A program made the translations under genes and the position numbers. The notes under the pieces were generated by a model. That model saw only the letters and a program-made list of their open reading frames with translations, was not told the DNA's origin and did no database searches. A stretch of 64,000 nucleotides of DNA, taken from Ectobacillus sp042610425. Its GTDB lineage: Bacteria; Bacillota; Bacilli; Bacillales; Bacillaceae_G. Of the stretch, positions 26,154-34,617 are shown piece after piece (positions within the stretch are counted from its first letter, which is position 1; every line of letters starts with the position of its first letter). The stretch spans positions 1,922,001 to 1,986,000 of the forward strand of contig NZ_JBGJZM010000001.1 in NCBI RefSeq assembly GCF_042610425.1, written 5' to 3'.

Positions 26154-27720
26154 TTATCTTTTCTCCCTTCTCATGCCATTTTCGCAAAACGTGTTTTTGA
26201 ATTTTCCCAACGGACGTACGTGGAAGATCATGAACAAATTCGACAAACGCAGGCACTTTAAATTTAGCTAGGCGGTGCTTGCAATACGCAACAATTTCCT
26301 CTTCCGTCACCACTTGACCATCCCGTACAATCACATATGCTTTCATCGTTTCATCTCGCACTTCATCTGGAATTCCAATAATCGCACATTCATATACACA
26401 AGGATGCTCGCAAATGACTTTCTCCACTTCACTTGCTGCTACATTTTCACCAGCACGCTTAATCATATCTTTCACGCGATCAGCAAAGAAAAAGTAACCG
26501 CTTTCATTTACCCTCGCATTGTCCCCTGTGTACAGCCACCCATCCCGCAATGCCTCTTCTGTCGCACTCTCATTTTTAAAATAGCCTTTCATCAACGTAC
26601 GCCCAGGAATACCCTTCACAATAATTTGTCCTATCTCTCCTTGCGCACATTCATTTCCGTCTTGATCGACTACCTTTACTTCATAGCCAAGCGTCGGTTT
26701 ACCAATTGACATATTATTTCGAATGCCATCTAGTGGATTCATTAATGGTGTCCCAACTGTTTCAGTCATTCCATACAATTGTAGTAATTTCGTGTCGTAA
26801 TTGGTTTCAAAATCATCTAACTGTTCATTAGTTATCGTTTGGGCAAACCAAATCATTCGTAACGAATTGTCACAATCAGATGGATCATACTCCTTTGCTA
26901 GAATCATTCGAATCGGTGCTGCAAAAAGCGAGCCAACTGTACACCCCAACCGTTTTGCTTGTTTAAAATAATTACTAGCACTAAACTTCTCAGTTATTGC
27001 AACACTTGCTCCAACCATTAAAGCAGACATAACGGAATAATACTGGGCATTCCCATGAAAAAGTGGTAAAACAATAAACTGACGATCTTCTGGTGTAAGT
27101 CGGATAGACTTGGACATTACTTCGCCTGCAAACAAGTAATTGGCATGCGTAATTAAAACCCCTTTTGGCCTCGATGTTGTTCCAGAAGTATATAGCATTG
27201 CCGCTACATCTTCTGCAAATAGAGGCACGTCAGGTAAGGTTGTTGATGCATGCTCCATTAAATAAGATAAACTTCTGTTCAACTCATCTTTCCCTTTATA
27301 CCTAGCAAGTAAAATATCACGAAGCTTAGGGACATGATTGCGGATATGCTTAAATTTCTCCAAATATGTTTCTTCCGTTATGAGTAGCACAGACTCAGAG
27401 TGTTCTAGAATAAATTCCATTTCACTTTCAGTTGATAGAATATTCGTTGGAACCATAACTGCTCCAATTTCAGCTAATGCAAACCACGCTGTCATAAATT
27501 CCATACAATTTGGCAAATGCAAGGTCACTGTATCACCTTTACGTACTCCAAAATCCAATAGAACACTTGCAAGCCTCTTCACATCAGCTTGAAACTCACC
27601 ATACAGCAACGAAAAATCCTGTTTCTCTTTATCTTCAAACAAAAGAAACAGTTTATCACCGTGCAAAGCAACTCTTTCATCTAGTACATTCCGCAATGTT
27701 TGATTTCCAATACTATCCAT
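26146..27720 (-). CDS. Acyl-CoA synthetase (AMP-binding, CaiC-like)
   Basis: 524 residues. The P-loop-like YTSGTTSRPKG is at about 175, YGMTETVG at about 315, GWLYTGDNARVNESG at about 395 with the hinge DRVKDMIKRAGENV, and the C-terminal catalytic Lys is in SVGKIQK. It activates a carboxylic acid to its CoA ester via an acyl-adenylate. It is closest in layout to crotonobetaine/carnitine- or medium-chain acid-CoA ligases; the substrate is unknown. ATG 27720 is preferred to 27726 because GGGGGAG then sits six bases away. It is the first gene of the operon, divergent from tetR. Confidence 0.88.
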   Translation of the reverse strand: MDSIGNQTLRNVLDERVALHGDKLFLLFEDKEKQDFSLLYGEFQADVKRLASVLLDFGVRKGDTVTLHLPNCMEFMTAWFALAEIGAVMVPTNILSTESEMEFILEHSESVLLITEETYLEKFKHIRNHVPKLRDILLARYKGKDELNRSLSYLMEHASTTLPDVPLFAEDVAAMLYTSGTTSRPKGVLITHANYLFAGEVMSKSIRLTPEDRQFIVLPLFHGNAQYYSVMSALMVGASVAITEKFSASNYFKQAKRLGCTVGSLFAAPIRMILAKEYDPSDCDNSLRMIWFAQTITNEQLDDFETNYDTKLLQLYGMTETVGTPLMNPLDGIRNNMSIGKPTLGYEVKVVDQDGNECAQGEIGQIIVKGIPGRTLMKGYFKNESATEEALRDGWLYTGDNARVNESGYFFFADRVKDMIKRAGENVAASEVEKVICEHPCVYECAIIGIPDEVRDETMKAYVIVRDGQVVTEEEIVAYCKHRLAKFKVPAFVEFVHDLPRTSVGKIQKHVLRKWHEKGEKINE

Positions 27721-27800
27721 TTTCATCTCCCCCTATTTTAAAAACAGGTTGAATTTTCACATGTAACACTATTAAGATACAATCATAGCTAAAATGGCAA

Positions 27801-27821
27801 ACTATAGTCTCAGACTATAGT
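27801..27821. promoter_or_regulatory. Nested palindromic operator, probable TetR binding site
   Basis: ACTATAGTCT (27801-27810), one central base, then AGACTATAGT (27812-27821): a perfect 10-bp inverted repeat. Each half contains ACTATAGT, itself a palindrome. It is centred between the divergent acyl-CoA synthetase and tetR genes, with a TATAAT at 27840-27845 for tetR. Typical of TetR/FadR-like autoregulated intergenic operators. Confidence 0.75.
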
Positions 27822-27906
27822 CTCTGATTGGAATTATCTTATAATATATGTAAATTTATGTCAAATATATTTTTATATATTATAAACTACGATAAGGAGA
27901 TGAATT

Positions 27907-28518
27907 ATGACCAAGTTAACTCCTCGCCAAATTAAGGCATTGGAAACAAAAAAGAAAATTCTTGATACTTCATTACATTTATTCACATTAAGAGGTTACA
28001 ACCAAGTAACAGTCGATGAAATTGTCAAAGAAAGCGGTACTTCAAAAGGGGCATTTTATAATCACTTTCAATCGAAGTACGAAATTTTCCTAGAAAAGTT
28101 CAAAGAAATCGATGATTTTTATGTCAGCTTTCAGCAGACCATTTCCTTAGACTTAAACTCTACCGAAAAAATTCTCACCTTTATTAACGCACAAATGACA
28201 TTCATTCAAAATCAGCTTGGAAAAGAAGTAATGAAAGTAATTTACATCAACGTCCTAAATCCCAATCCTCATAATTATTTATTAGATGAAAACAGACATA
28301 TGTATAACATACTCAAGGATTTTGTTACGGAAGGACGAAATAAGCAGGAATTACGAAGTGATTTATCCATGGAGAGTATGATAAAGATTTTGACTCGTTC
28401 AATGAGAGGGTGCATTTATGACTGGTGTATGAGCGGGGCAGGATTTGATCTTGTGAAGGAAAGTAGAACATTTTTTATGGTCGTACTTCAGGGATTTCAG
28501 CAAAATACGCAGAGTTGA
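27907..28518 (+). CDS. TetR family transcriptional regulator
   Basis: 203 residues. The HTH lies at about 15-60 with TVDEIVKESGTSKGAFYNHF, and the helical ligand domain follows. AAGGAGATG lies upstream of the ATG. It is divergent from the acyl-CoA synthetase operon with the palindrome between them, so it is inferred to repress that operon and itself until an acyl-CoA or acid ligand binds. Confidence 0.9.
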   Translation: MTKLTPRQIKALETKKKILDTSLHLFTLRGYNQVTVDEIVKESGTSKGAFYNHFQSKYEIFLEKFKEIDDFYVSFQQTISLDLNSTEKILTFINAQMTFIQNQLGKEVMKVIYINVLNPNPHNYLLDENRHMYNILKDFVTEGRNKQELRSDLSMESMIKILTRSMRGCIYDWCMSGAGFDLVKESRTFFMVVLQGFQQNTQS

Positions 28519-28660
28519 CGATAAAGGAAAGATCAAAACCATATGATAATGCAAAATATTCTTTTTTAACGTTTTCCCATACCAGTATAAGGAAATATTT
28601 GTTATAATTTCAAATAAGTTATTTTAAAAATCTATTATATTGGAAAAAAGGAGCGTTCCT

Positions 28661-29221
28661 ATGAAACCCTATATCGCCCTATTACGAGGCATTAATGTCT
28701 CTGGTCAGAAAAAAATAATAATGAATGATTTAAAACAAGCGTTTCTTGATCTTGGTTATACCGATGTAACGACCTATGTACAAAGCGGAAATGTTGTATT
28801 TCAAGTAGAGGATCGGGATACGAATGAAATGCTATTGAAGCTGCAAATTGAAAAACAACTGAAAGAAGTGTTTCATTACGATATTCCGGTTACAGTACTA
28901 TCACCGGATAATTTGAAACATACAGCAAGTCAAAATCCTTTTCTCTCTGCGAAAAATACAACAATTGATATGCTCTATATTTCCTTTTTATCTGAAGAAC
29001 CAACAACGGAACACATAGACTTACTTCAATCGTATGAAAATGAAATTGAACTGTTACATTTTGGAGAAAAGGTTGTGTATTTACTATATCGGAATGGCTA
29101 TGGACGTGCTAAAATCACGAATAATTTTATTGAACGGAAATTGCAAGTAAGCGCTACCACACGAAATTGGAAAACGGTGAACAAGCTGATTGAGCTTTCC
29201 TCTCAGATGGCGCATAAATGA
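28661..29221 (+). CDS. DUF1697 family protein
   Basis: 186 residues starting MKPYIALLRGINVSGQ, the typical DUF1697 beginning, with TYVQSGNVVF at about 45-54 and TTRNWKTVNKL near the end. AAAAGGAG is seven bases before the ATG at 28661, so the in-frame TTG at 28640 is not used. DUF1697 proteins are cytoplasmic and of unknown function. Confidence 0.88.
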   Translation: MKPYIALLRGINVSGQKKIIMNDLKQAFLDLGYTDVTTYVQSGNVVFQVEDRDTNEMLLKLQIEKQLKEVFHYDIPVTVLSPDNLKHTASQNPFLSAKNTTIDMLYISFLSEEPTTEHIDLLQSYENEIELLHFGEKVVYLLYRNGYGRAKITNNFIERKLQVSATTRNWKTVNKLIELSSQMAHK

Positions 29222-29239
29222 AGAAGAACTGTTCACAGG

Positions 29240-29270
29240 GATAGCACTGAAAAACTTTTTCAGTGCTATC
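29240..29270 (+). terminator. Perfect palindromic hairpin, GGCCACTGAAA family variant (copy D)
   Basis: 15-bp arms (29240-29254 GATAGCACTGAAAAA, 29256-29270) around one central base. The CACTGAAAA core is shared with the recurrent hairpins, but the outer GGCC is replaced. It lies 18 bases past the DUF1697 gene. Confidence 0.65.
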
Positions 29271-29285
29271 TCACCAGGTCACTTG

Positions 29286-29414
29286 TTAACAAGCATAGAT
29301 GACATCACGAATAAACAAATGAAATAAGTAGGGTTTATACACGCGTTCAGTCCATGTAGTATGAGCATCCATTCCGTACACTCCGATATTAATAGCGAAG
29401 TGCTGTACATTCAT
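29286..29414 (-). CDS. Possible 42-residue small protein
   Basis: An ATG at 29414 follows GGGGTGA by about five bases and opens 42 codons rich in aromatic residues (HFAINIGVYGMDAHTTW ...). It stands apart from panE by that gene's terminator. It is too short to judge from composition alone, and could be a fragment. Confidence 0.35.
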   Translation of the reverse strand: MNVQHFAINIGVYGMDAHTTWTERVYKPYLFHLFIRDVIYAC

Positions 29415-29437
29415 ACTTTCACCCCGAATTTGTATGT

Positions 29438-29471
29438 AAAAAAAGGGATGCCTCTGACAAGTTCATCCCTT
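29438..29471 (-). terminator. Intrinsic terminator of panE
   Basis: On the minus strand AAGGGATG (arms 29464-29471 and 29443-29450) forms a stem followed by TTTTTTT. It is placed just after the panE stop. Confidence 0.75.
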
Positions 29472-29486
29472 GAATAGCCTATGCCG

Positions 29487-30404
29487 TTACATGGCCGTTC
29501 TCTCCTGATCCTTTAGCAAATAATACATACTTTCAATCGTTGGAATGAGAACATTTTGTTCCTTTGCGACTCGAATGACATGCCCCATAATCGAATCTAA
29601 TTCCATTTTTCTTCCGCTTTCTAAATCCTGCAGCATGGAGGTTTTATGATTTCTAACAAATTCATTTGGGTACAGGACATTCGATTTCATTTCTTCTTCA
29701 AACGTCATTCCAATCGACTCTACTACGTTCAAGTATTCCTCAGTAACGCGGTTCATAATGTGATAGATTTGCGGATCCGCAATCGCCTCTCCGACTGTCT
29801 TTCGCGTGAGTGCAGTAATGGGATTATAGCTAATATTCCATAATAATTTTTCCCATTTCGCTTTTTTCATATTATCTGCTAAGATAACGTTCACACCTGC
29901 ACGCTGAAATGCTCTAGCAAGAAGCTGAAGACTTTCTGAAGATTGATTGTTCCATGAACCCATCATTATATCTCCGCTTGCAACATGACGAATAAAACCA
30001 GGCTGTTCCACAATGACGGAGGCAAAAGCAGACGCTCCGATTATGGTTTCCTCTCCGAATCGATCGGCGAGTATTTCTTCATTGCCGATGCCATTTAATA
30101 CACATACGATTTTTGTTTTTTTCGTTACAAGCTGATCTAACTCACCCATCACATCTGCTAACGCCGTTGATTTCACGGTAAGTAGCACGTAGTCGCACGC
30201 TTGTACTTCATGTAATTTTGTTGTATCTATGGCATGAACCGGCATAGAGTAATCGCCCCATATACTTTGAACGATCAAATCTTGTTGCTGCAATTGCGTA
30301 AGCGTGTTTCCACGTGCAACAAACGTAACATCTTCGCCAGCCCTCGCTAATAAACTTCCATAAAAACATCCGATTGCTCCGGATCCTACTACTACAAATT
30401 TCAT
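29487..30404 (-). CDS. panE: 2-dehydropantoate 2-reductase (ketopantoate reductase) family
   Basis: 305 residues. The N-terminal NADP-binding Rossmann motif is VVGSGAIGCFYGSLLARAG. A C-terminal helical domain contains KAKWEKLLWNISYNPITAL with the catalytic Lys, and the late element GRKMELDSIMGHV. It reduces ketopantoate to pantoate for CoA synthesis. It stands alone, so it may be one of several PanE-like paralogs acting on another 2-oxoacid. The start at 30404 follows AGAGGTGG; the frame upstream lacks homology. Confidence 0.85.
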   Translation of the reverse strand: MKFVVVGSGAIGCFYGSLLARAGEDVTFVARGNTLTQLQQQDLIVQSIWGDYSMPVHAIDTTKLHEVQACDYVLLTVKSTALADVMGELDQLVTKKTKIVCVLNGIGNEEILADRFGEETIIGASAFASVIVEQPGFIRHVASGDIMMGSWNNQSSESLQLLARAFQRAGVNVILADNMKKAKWEKLLWNISYNPITALTRKTVGEAIADPQIYHIMNRVTEEYLNVVESIGMTFEEEMKSNVLYPNEFVRNHKTSMLQDLESGRKMELDSIMGHVIRVAKEQNVLIPTIESMYYLLKDQERTAM

Positions 30405-30544
30405 CGAACCACCTCTTTCATCAAGTATTGTCGACGCAAGATCAACTGGCCCGCCCATCATGACATTCTCTATCTATGTAATATTTTATAACAGAAATTG
30501 AAGATTTCTTAATTTTTGTAAGATTATATAACAAGGAAAATAAA

Positions 30545-30646
30545 ATGAGGGGCTACCGCTTATATGTGGCAAGAGAAGAATTGACGAAGTCGTCGGATGA
30601 GTTTGTTCATTTCACCAACCAAAAAATGGCTCCTAGCGACAGTTAG
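30545..30646 (+). CDS. Possible 33-residue small ORF
   Basis: An ATG at 30545 lies eight bases after AAGGA and opens 33 codons, with the terminator hairpin (30625-30658) overlapping its end. No hydrophobic segment or family is seen. It may be a leader or a degraded gene end. Confidence 0.25.
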   Translation: MRGYRLYVAREELTKSSDEFVHFTNQKMAPSDS

Positions 30647-30664
30647 CTAAAAGCCATTCCTTTT
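30625..30664 (+). terminator. Intrinsic terminator
   Basis: AATGGCT (30625-30631) and AGCCATT (30652-30658) with a long loop, then CCTTTT. It marks a plus-strand transcript end where no large gene is present, supporting some transcription of 30545-30646. Confidence 0.5.
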
Positions 30665-30723
30665 CATTTACAAGAATAGGCAAGTCACAACCTCGTTCCC
30701 AAACTTTTTTTAATCTTTATCTA

Positions 30724-31356
30724 TCAAAATCCCATATACGAATACTCAATCGTTCCATCTGGAAGAACTTGATATTTAACATGATTTGTCTCAAATATAT
30801 GGACGATTTCTTGCCTTTCCTGTGTATGTAACTTGTTACTTTCATTAATGAATGTGTTGTATTGATCACTTAGATTTTTTGTGTAGGTATCGTTGTAGTG
30901 AATGCTGACAAATTGGAGCGTTTGCTGAGCAAGAGCCAATTCTTGTTCATAAATGTCTTGGAGTGCTTGTAGCTTCGGTTCTGTGGTAATCATAGTTTTC
31001 ATTTCGTTATCCAGCTCCGTTATTTTTTGCTGGATATCTGCTTGGGAGCTTGGATTTTGACGTTGGAGAACTGAAAGTGACATATCGTACGCTTCCTTTT
31101 GCATCTTCTCCATTCCCCTAGATTTCAGTAAATATTGATGAATTGTCGGTGAAGCCGTATTCGATGGAGCTTTTGGAAATATATCTGTATTGTAATAAAT
31201 AATAATTCCGATAAACAAGAAAATCCCAACCCATCCAACCGGTCGCTTCCATACTCTCCTCGGCCGTCTCGTATTGGAATAAATCGTATCGTCATATCCG
31301 TTCTGATTTAATTCCTTCATTTGCTTTCGAAAATTTTTCTGTGTTTGATTAAGCAT
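30724..31356 (-). CDS. Membrane-anchored protein, paralog pair member 1
   Basis: 210 residues: a basic N-terminus, one membrane helix (about 42-60), and an outside-facing helical/coiled-coil domain with many Gln, Glu and Lys. It ends in a short beta element with YQVLPDG..EYS. The next gene upstream (31494-32120) has the same layout and the same YQVLPDG tail, so the two are paralogs from a tandem duplication. AGGAGTG lies before the ATG. The function is unknown. Confidence 0.65.
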   Translation of the reverse strand: MLNQTQKNFRKQMKELNQNGYDDTIYSNTRRPRRVWKRPVGWVGIFLFIGIIIYYNTDIFPKAPSNTASPTIHQYLLKSRGMEKMQKEAYDMSLSVLQRQNPSSQADIQQKITELDNEMKTMITTEPKLQALQDIYEQELALAQQTLQFVSIHYNDTYTKNLSDQYNTFINESNKLHTQERQEIVHIFETNHVKYQVLPDGTIEYSYMGF

Positions 31357-31433
31357 ACCTTCACTCCTGCTCTTTGGAATCTTCCTCCTATCATTTTAGT
31401 AAAATATTACATATAATAGCAATATGTACTATC

Positions 31434-31473
31434 AAAAAAATGCTACTCCTTTTTAAAAGAAGTAGCATTTTTT
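31434..31473 (-). terminator. Intrinsic terminator between the paralogs
   Basis: Arms AAAAAATGCTACT (from 31435) and AGTAGCATTTTTT (31461-31473). On either strand the hairpin is followed by a T run. It separates the two paralogous genes into distinct transcripts. Confidence 0.75.
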
Positions 31474-31493
31474 CACAATTTTTAAAGATAATC

Positions 31494-32120
31494 TTACAAC
31501 AGCAAATTCGAATAACTCAAAACTCCATCAGGAAGCACTTGATAAGTGAGATTGTACTTCACCAATAGATTAATAATCTCTTGTCTTTTCTGCGATTTGA
31601 GTGTGTTAATCTCTCTCATGATGACAGCATAGTTTTCATTCACTTCTTGCGTAGCGTTTCCATCCGTATGTTGATAAGCAAACTGAAGCGCCTCTTCCGA
31701 TAATGCAAGCTCTCGTTCATTGCACTCTTGAACAGGTTGTAAATAGGACTCTGTTGTTAGCATATTTTTCATCGTATCATCGATTTTATCTATTTTACGC
31801 TGGATTTCTTCCCTTGATCCTTTGTATTCATGATTAAATACAGCGATCGCAGTCTCAAGCGAATCTATTTTTATATCATTTACATCTTTTGTAGCTACAA
31901 GATAGTCATGTATCGTTCTTTCTGTATCATAGATTGGATTTCGTGCAAGGATTGTAATGTAAACAAATAGGAGGATAATACTAAGTAATAGAATGGCGAA
32001 CCATTTAACAGAGCGCATTTCATACCAGCTTGGTCTTGGAAGGATAGTTAGCTGAACATTCTGCTCGTTCATTGCTGCCTTCTTTGGTTTTCTTAATTTT
32101 ATCTTTTTTTGATTTACCAT
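31494..32120 (-). CDS. Membrane-anchored protein, paralog pair member 2
   Basis: 208 residues: a basic N-terminal 35 residues, one membrane helix (about 40-60), a helical extracytoplasmic region (ERTIHDYLVATKDV through KRQEIINLLVKYN) and a terminal YQVLPDGVLSYS. Sequence identity to its downstream neighbour is modest, but the order of segments is the same. Family unknown. The start is supported by GGGGATG upstream. Confidence 0.65.
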   Translation of the reverse strand: MVNQKKIKLRKPKKAAMNEQNVQLTILPRPSWYEMRSVKWFAILLLSIILLFVYITILARNPIYDTERTIHDYLVATKDVNDIKIDSLETAIAVFNHEYKGSREEIQRKIDKIDDTMKNMLTTESYLQPVQECNERELALSEEALQFAYQHTDGNATQEVNENYAVIMREINTLKSQKRQEIINLLVKYNLTYQVLPDGVLSYSNLLL

Positions 32121-32217
32121 CGTTTCATCCCCAAGTGAGCAGTCTCATACTATAATTTTATAATACAATACTTCAATTCTCTTTTGGGTTAAAACTTTAT
32201 TGTGCGGAGGAATCGTT

Positions 32218-32508
32218 GTGGTAAAACTAATCCTTACACTACTTACAATACCTTTGATTATCATCCACTTTAGCATTCTTTATTTTTGGATATTTGATTG
32301 GAAACGTTTAGTTACAGAGGTTGGATTAATCTATTGGATAGGTTCCATTGTAGTAGGAATCCTACTTTACATTGTATATCGTAAGTGGATTACAAATGGA
32401 ATAGTTATCACAATTAATAGACGAATACTATGTTCGACAACAGTAATGACGATTGTGTTAGGAATTCTAGCTTTGATGATCGAATCCATTGTTAGATCTA
32501 TGCCTTAA
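32218..32508 (+). CDS. Small three-TM membrane protein
   Basis: 96 residues with hydrophobic segments near 3-24, 34-54 and 70-90 and no known motif. The GTG start at 32218 lies seven bases after GGAGG; an in-frame TTG at 32200 would put the ribosome site inside the gene. It is followed by a 40-bp palindrome. Unknown family. Confidence 0.55.
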   Translation: MVKLILTLLTIPLIIIHFSILYFWIFDWKRLVTEVGLIYWIGSIVVGILLYIVYRKWITNGIVITINRRILCSTTVMTIVLGILALMIESIVRSMP

Positions 32509-32514
32509 GGAGAG

Positions 32515-32554
32515 TAACGTAAATAAGGGGGCAATTGCCCCCTTATTTACGTTA
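32515..32554. terminator. 40-bp perfect palindrome, bidirectional terminator
   Basis: TAACGTAAATAAGGGGGCAA (32515-32534) is followed at once by its exact reverse complement (32535-32554), with partly paired flanks (AGAG / CTCT). It sits between convergent genes. Confidence 0.8.
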
Positions 32555-32583
32555 TTCTCTCAAACATTCGTATTCAAACCCTT

Positions 32584-32925
32584 TTATGCTTTCTTACGGA
32601 TTTGCTGTTGGAAGTAAAAAAAGACTGGCAACGGTATGATAATCAAACCTAAGTTTTTTAGAATTCCATTTAAAGCATTTTCTTTTATTCGTTGTTTCTC
32701 TAATGCCACTACTTCGTTATACGATTGCTTCAACTTTGCTTCTGTCAGGTTTGCTTTATCAGAAGGAGCTTGCTTTTCCATCATCATGGTGTAATCTGCG
32801 AAGGATTGATAATACGAACTAGGAGCAATATAATCAGCCGCTGACATGAATACACCAACACTACCGCCAATTGACATCATAAGCGTTGCAAATAACACGA
32901 GATAATAATAGTATTGTTTAATCAT
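32584..32925 (-). CDS. 113-residue two-TM protein, family copy 2
   Basis: Membrane helix at about 4-30 (YYYYLVLFATLMMSIGGSVG), then an acidic/polar stretch, then a basic C-terminal helix that ends IIPLPVFFYFQQQIRKKA. Two other genes, 33087-33428 and 52480-52821, have the same length and pattern, and all three keep a similar AAGGRGA site upstream. The frame continues 53 codons further up (to 33084) with another hydrophobic segment, but matching the paralogs favours the start at 32925. A longer form with an extra TM is possible. Confidence 0.65.
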   Translation of the reverse strand: MIKQYYYYLVLFATLMMSIGGSVGVFMSAADYIAPSSYYQSFADYTMMMEKQAPSDKANLTEAKLKQSYNEVVALEKQRIKENALNGILKNLGLIIIPLPVFFYFQQQIRKKA

Positions 32926-33086
32926 AGCCTGAGACTCCCCTTCCTGTAGTGGTTGTTTATGTTTTTGTTTAAAAAGAGGGATAGCTATACCTGCTATAAT
33001 AAGAATTACAACAATAACAAGCGCCGAAAATATAATTGTCCTCACCCCCCATATACAGTTATAAACATCGTATACATGTAGCATGT

Positions 33087-33428
33087 TCAGGATTTTTCTT
33101 TTATACGCATTTGCCGTTGAAAGTAAAAAAAGATTGGCAATGGTACAATAACAAAACCTAGTTTTTTTACGATTCCATTTAAAACACCATTTTTTATTTT
33201 TTGCTTTTCTGATACTATTGTATCTTCATAGGATTGTATCAACTTATCTACTGTAACAGTTGTATTATCTGAAGGTTCTTGCTTTTCCATCGTCATTGTA
33301 TATTCTGTTAAAGAGTATGTGCTGGGCGCAATATAATCCACTAACGCTCTATATACAATAACACTTCCGATAATTGACATCATCAGCGTTGCAAATAACA
33401 CGAGATAATAGTATAAATGTTTAATCAT
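33087..33428 (-). CDS. 113-residue two-TM protein, family copy 1
   Basis: Same family as the next gene: LYYYLVLFATLMMSIIGS at the N-terminus, an EKQEPSD segment, then KKLGFVIVPLPIFFYFQRQ. AAAGGAGAATCTGAGCGT lies upstream, almost the same as in the third copy at 52.8 kb. It is more diverged than copies 2 and 3. The function is unknown; all copies lack enzymatic motifs. Confidence 0.65.
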   Translation of the reverse strand: MIKHLYYYLVLFATLMMSIIGSVIVYRALVDYIAPSTYSLTEYTMTMEKQEPSDNTTVTVDKLIQSYEDTIVSEKQKIKNGVLNGIVKKLGFVIVPLPIFFYFQRQMRIKEKS

Positions 33429-33601
33429 ACGCTCAGATTCTCCTTTCTCTGTAACGAAGATTGTATACTATTTTTATATAGGAAGTAACCACAGTCCCTA
33501 TTTCAATTATAAAACCATCTTTAGACTGTTTCATCGTGTATATTCGACATATTTATGTAATATCGTATGTAGAAGGTATTCGCCCTTAACTACAAAAATA
33601 G

Positions 33602-34309
33602 GTCAAGTATATCGAGATGATGGTTGAAGGATGCACGTTGCCTAAAATTGCCGAGCACCTAAAAATTCATATTTCTACCGCATTTTATTGGAGACACAAA
33701 ATCTTGAACACATTAGGAATACACGGGTTTAATCAATTAACTGGAATTGTCGAAAGTGATGAAACTTTCTTTCGTGAGTCAATGAAAGGTAGAGAAATCA
33801 CTCATAGAAAACCAAAAAAGCGTGGAGAAAAGGACAAAAAAAGAGGTATCTCCAATCAGAAAATAGCTGTTGTGTTCGCCCAAGACAGAAACGGCAATTC
33901 GATTGCTCGTAAAGCTGGTACAGGGCGTGTTAAAGCTGAAGAAATAGACGCAGTAATAGGTGGATATATTAATCCAACTTCTTTGCTATGTACGGATACA
34001 GCTACTAACTATAAAAAGTTTGCCAAGATGAAGAAATTGCAGCACGAACCTGTAAACGAACGGCAAAAGCAACGAGTGAAAGAAGGCATTTATCACATTC
34101 AACACGTTAACAACTTTCATAATCAGTTAAAGAAGTGGATGGAAAGATTCCAAGGAGTTGCCACAAAATACTTGGATAACTACTTGTACTGGTTCCGTTG
34201 GCTTGATTTAGGTAAAAATCTAGCATTTGAAAAACAAGTGGAACAAATTCTTATTTTGGCGTGCCAAAAATCAAGTTATATGACGATTGAAACTTTCAAA
34301 AGTGCATAA
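33602..34309 (+). mobile_element. IS1595-family (ISXO2-like) transposase, 5'-truncated
   Basis: The remaining frame (VKYIEMMVEG onward, about 235 codons) holds the family HTH-like region (STAFYWRHKIL) and the catalytic core: Asp in VESDETFF, Asp in CTDTATNY, and HVNNFHNQLKKWM with the third ligand. YLDNYLYWFRWLD follows. The stop codon at 33599-33601 is in frame, and the usual N-terminal zinc ribbon of about 80 residues is absent, so the element is a remnant. A GTGTCAATTTGAGTGTC direct-repeat-like stretch after the gene might be part of the right end; no matching left inverted repeat was seen. Confidence 0.75.
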
Positions 34310-34376
34310 ATAAGAACCCAACAAAATTGGTGTCAATTTGAGTGTCAAAATTATGTCTATTTAACCTAAACATAAT

Positions 34377-34405
34377 AAAAAACTAGACATAGAGTGCCTA
34401 GTTTT
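34377..34405. terminator. Hairpin terminator
   Basis: AAAACTAG (34379-34386) and CTAGTTTT (34398-34405) with A and T runs outside. It can end both the transposase remnant and the degraded minus-strand gene. Confidence 0.65.
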
Positions 34406-34617
34406 GAGTGATTATGAATTTCTTGTTTTTTAGATAAAATGAATAACATAGACTCCACGTTTTTTCATTTACCACTACAAAGATATACGAACTTCCACCA
34501 TCCATCGTTTTATAAAAATACTGTATAGGTATTTTCATCCATTGGAAAACCACCAACATCCGTTAATACATCATTTGTATTAGAAGGAAATAAATGGTGT
34601 AAATTGAGATGAATAAA
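34398..34617 (-). pseudogene. Degraded unidentified gene remnant
   Basis: On the minus strand, a frame reading HLFPSNTNDVLTDVGGFP and ending TYTVFL is cut by TAA. Reading continues in another frame as KTMDGGSSYIFVVVNEKTW and on to a TAG at 34398. The two parts look like one small protein broken by a frameshift in TTTTTATAAAA. No start or family is identified. It lies just beyond the vanZ stop and next to the IS remnant. Confidence 0.4.

Noticed and set aside
33599..34309. Intact, mobile IS1595 copy
   Set aside because: An in-frame stop, missing zinc ribbon and no matching terminal inverted repeats show that it is a remnant.
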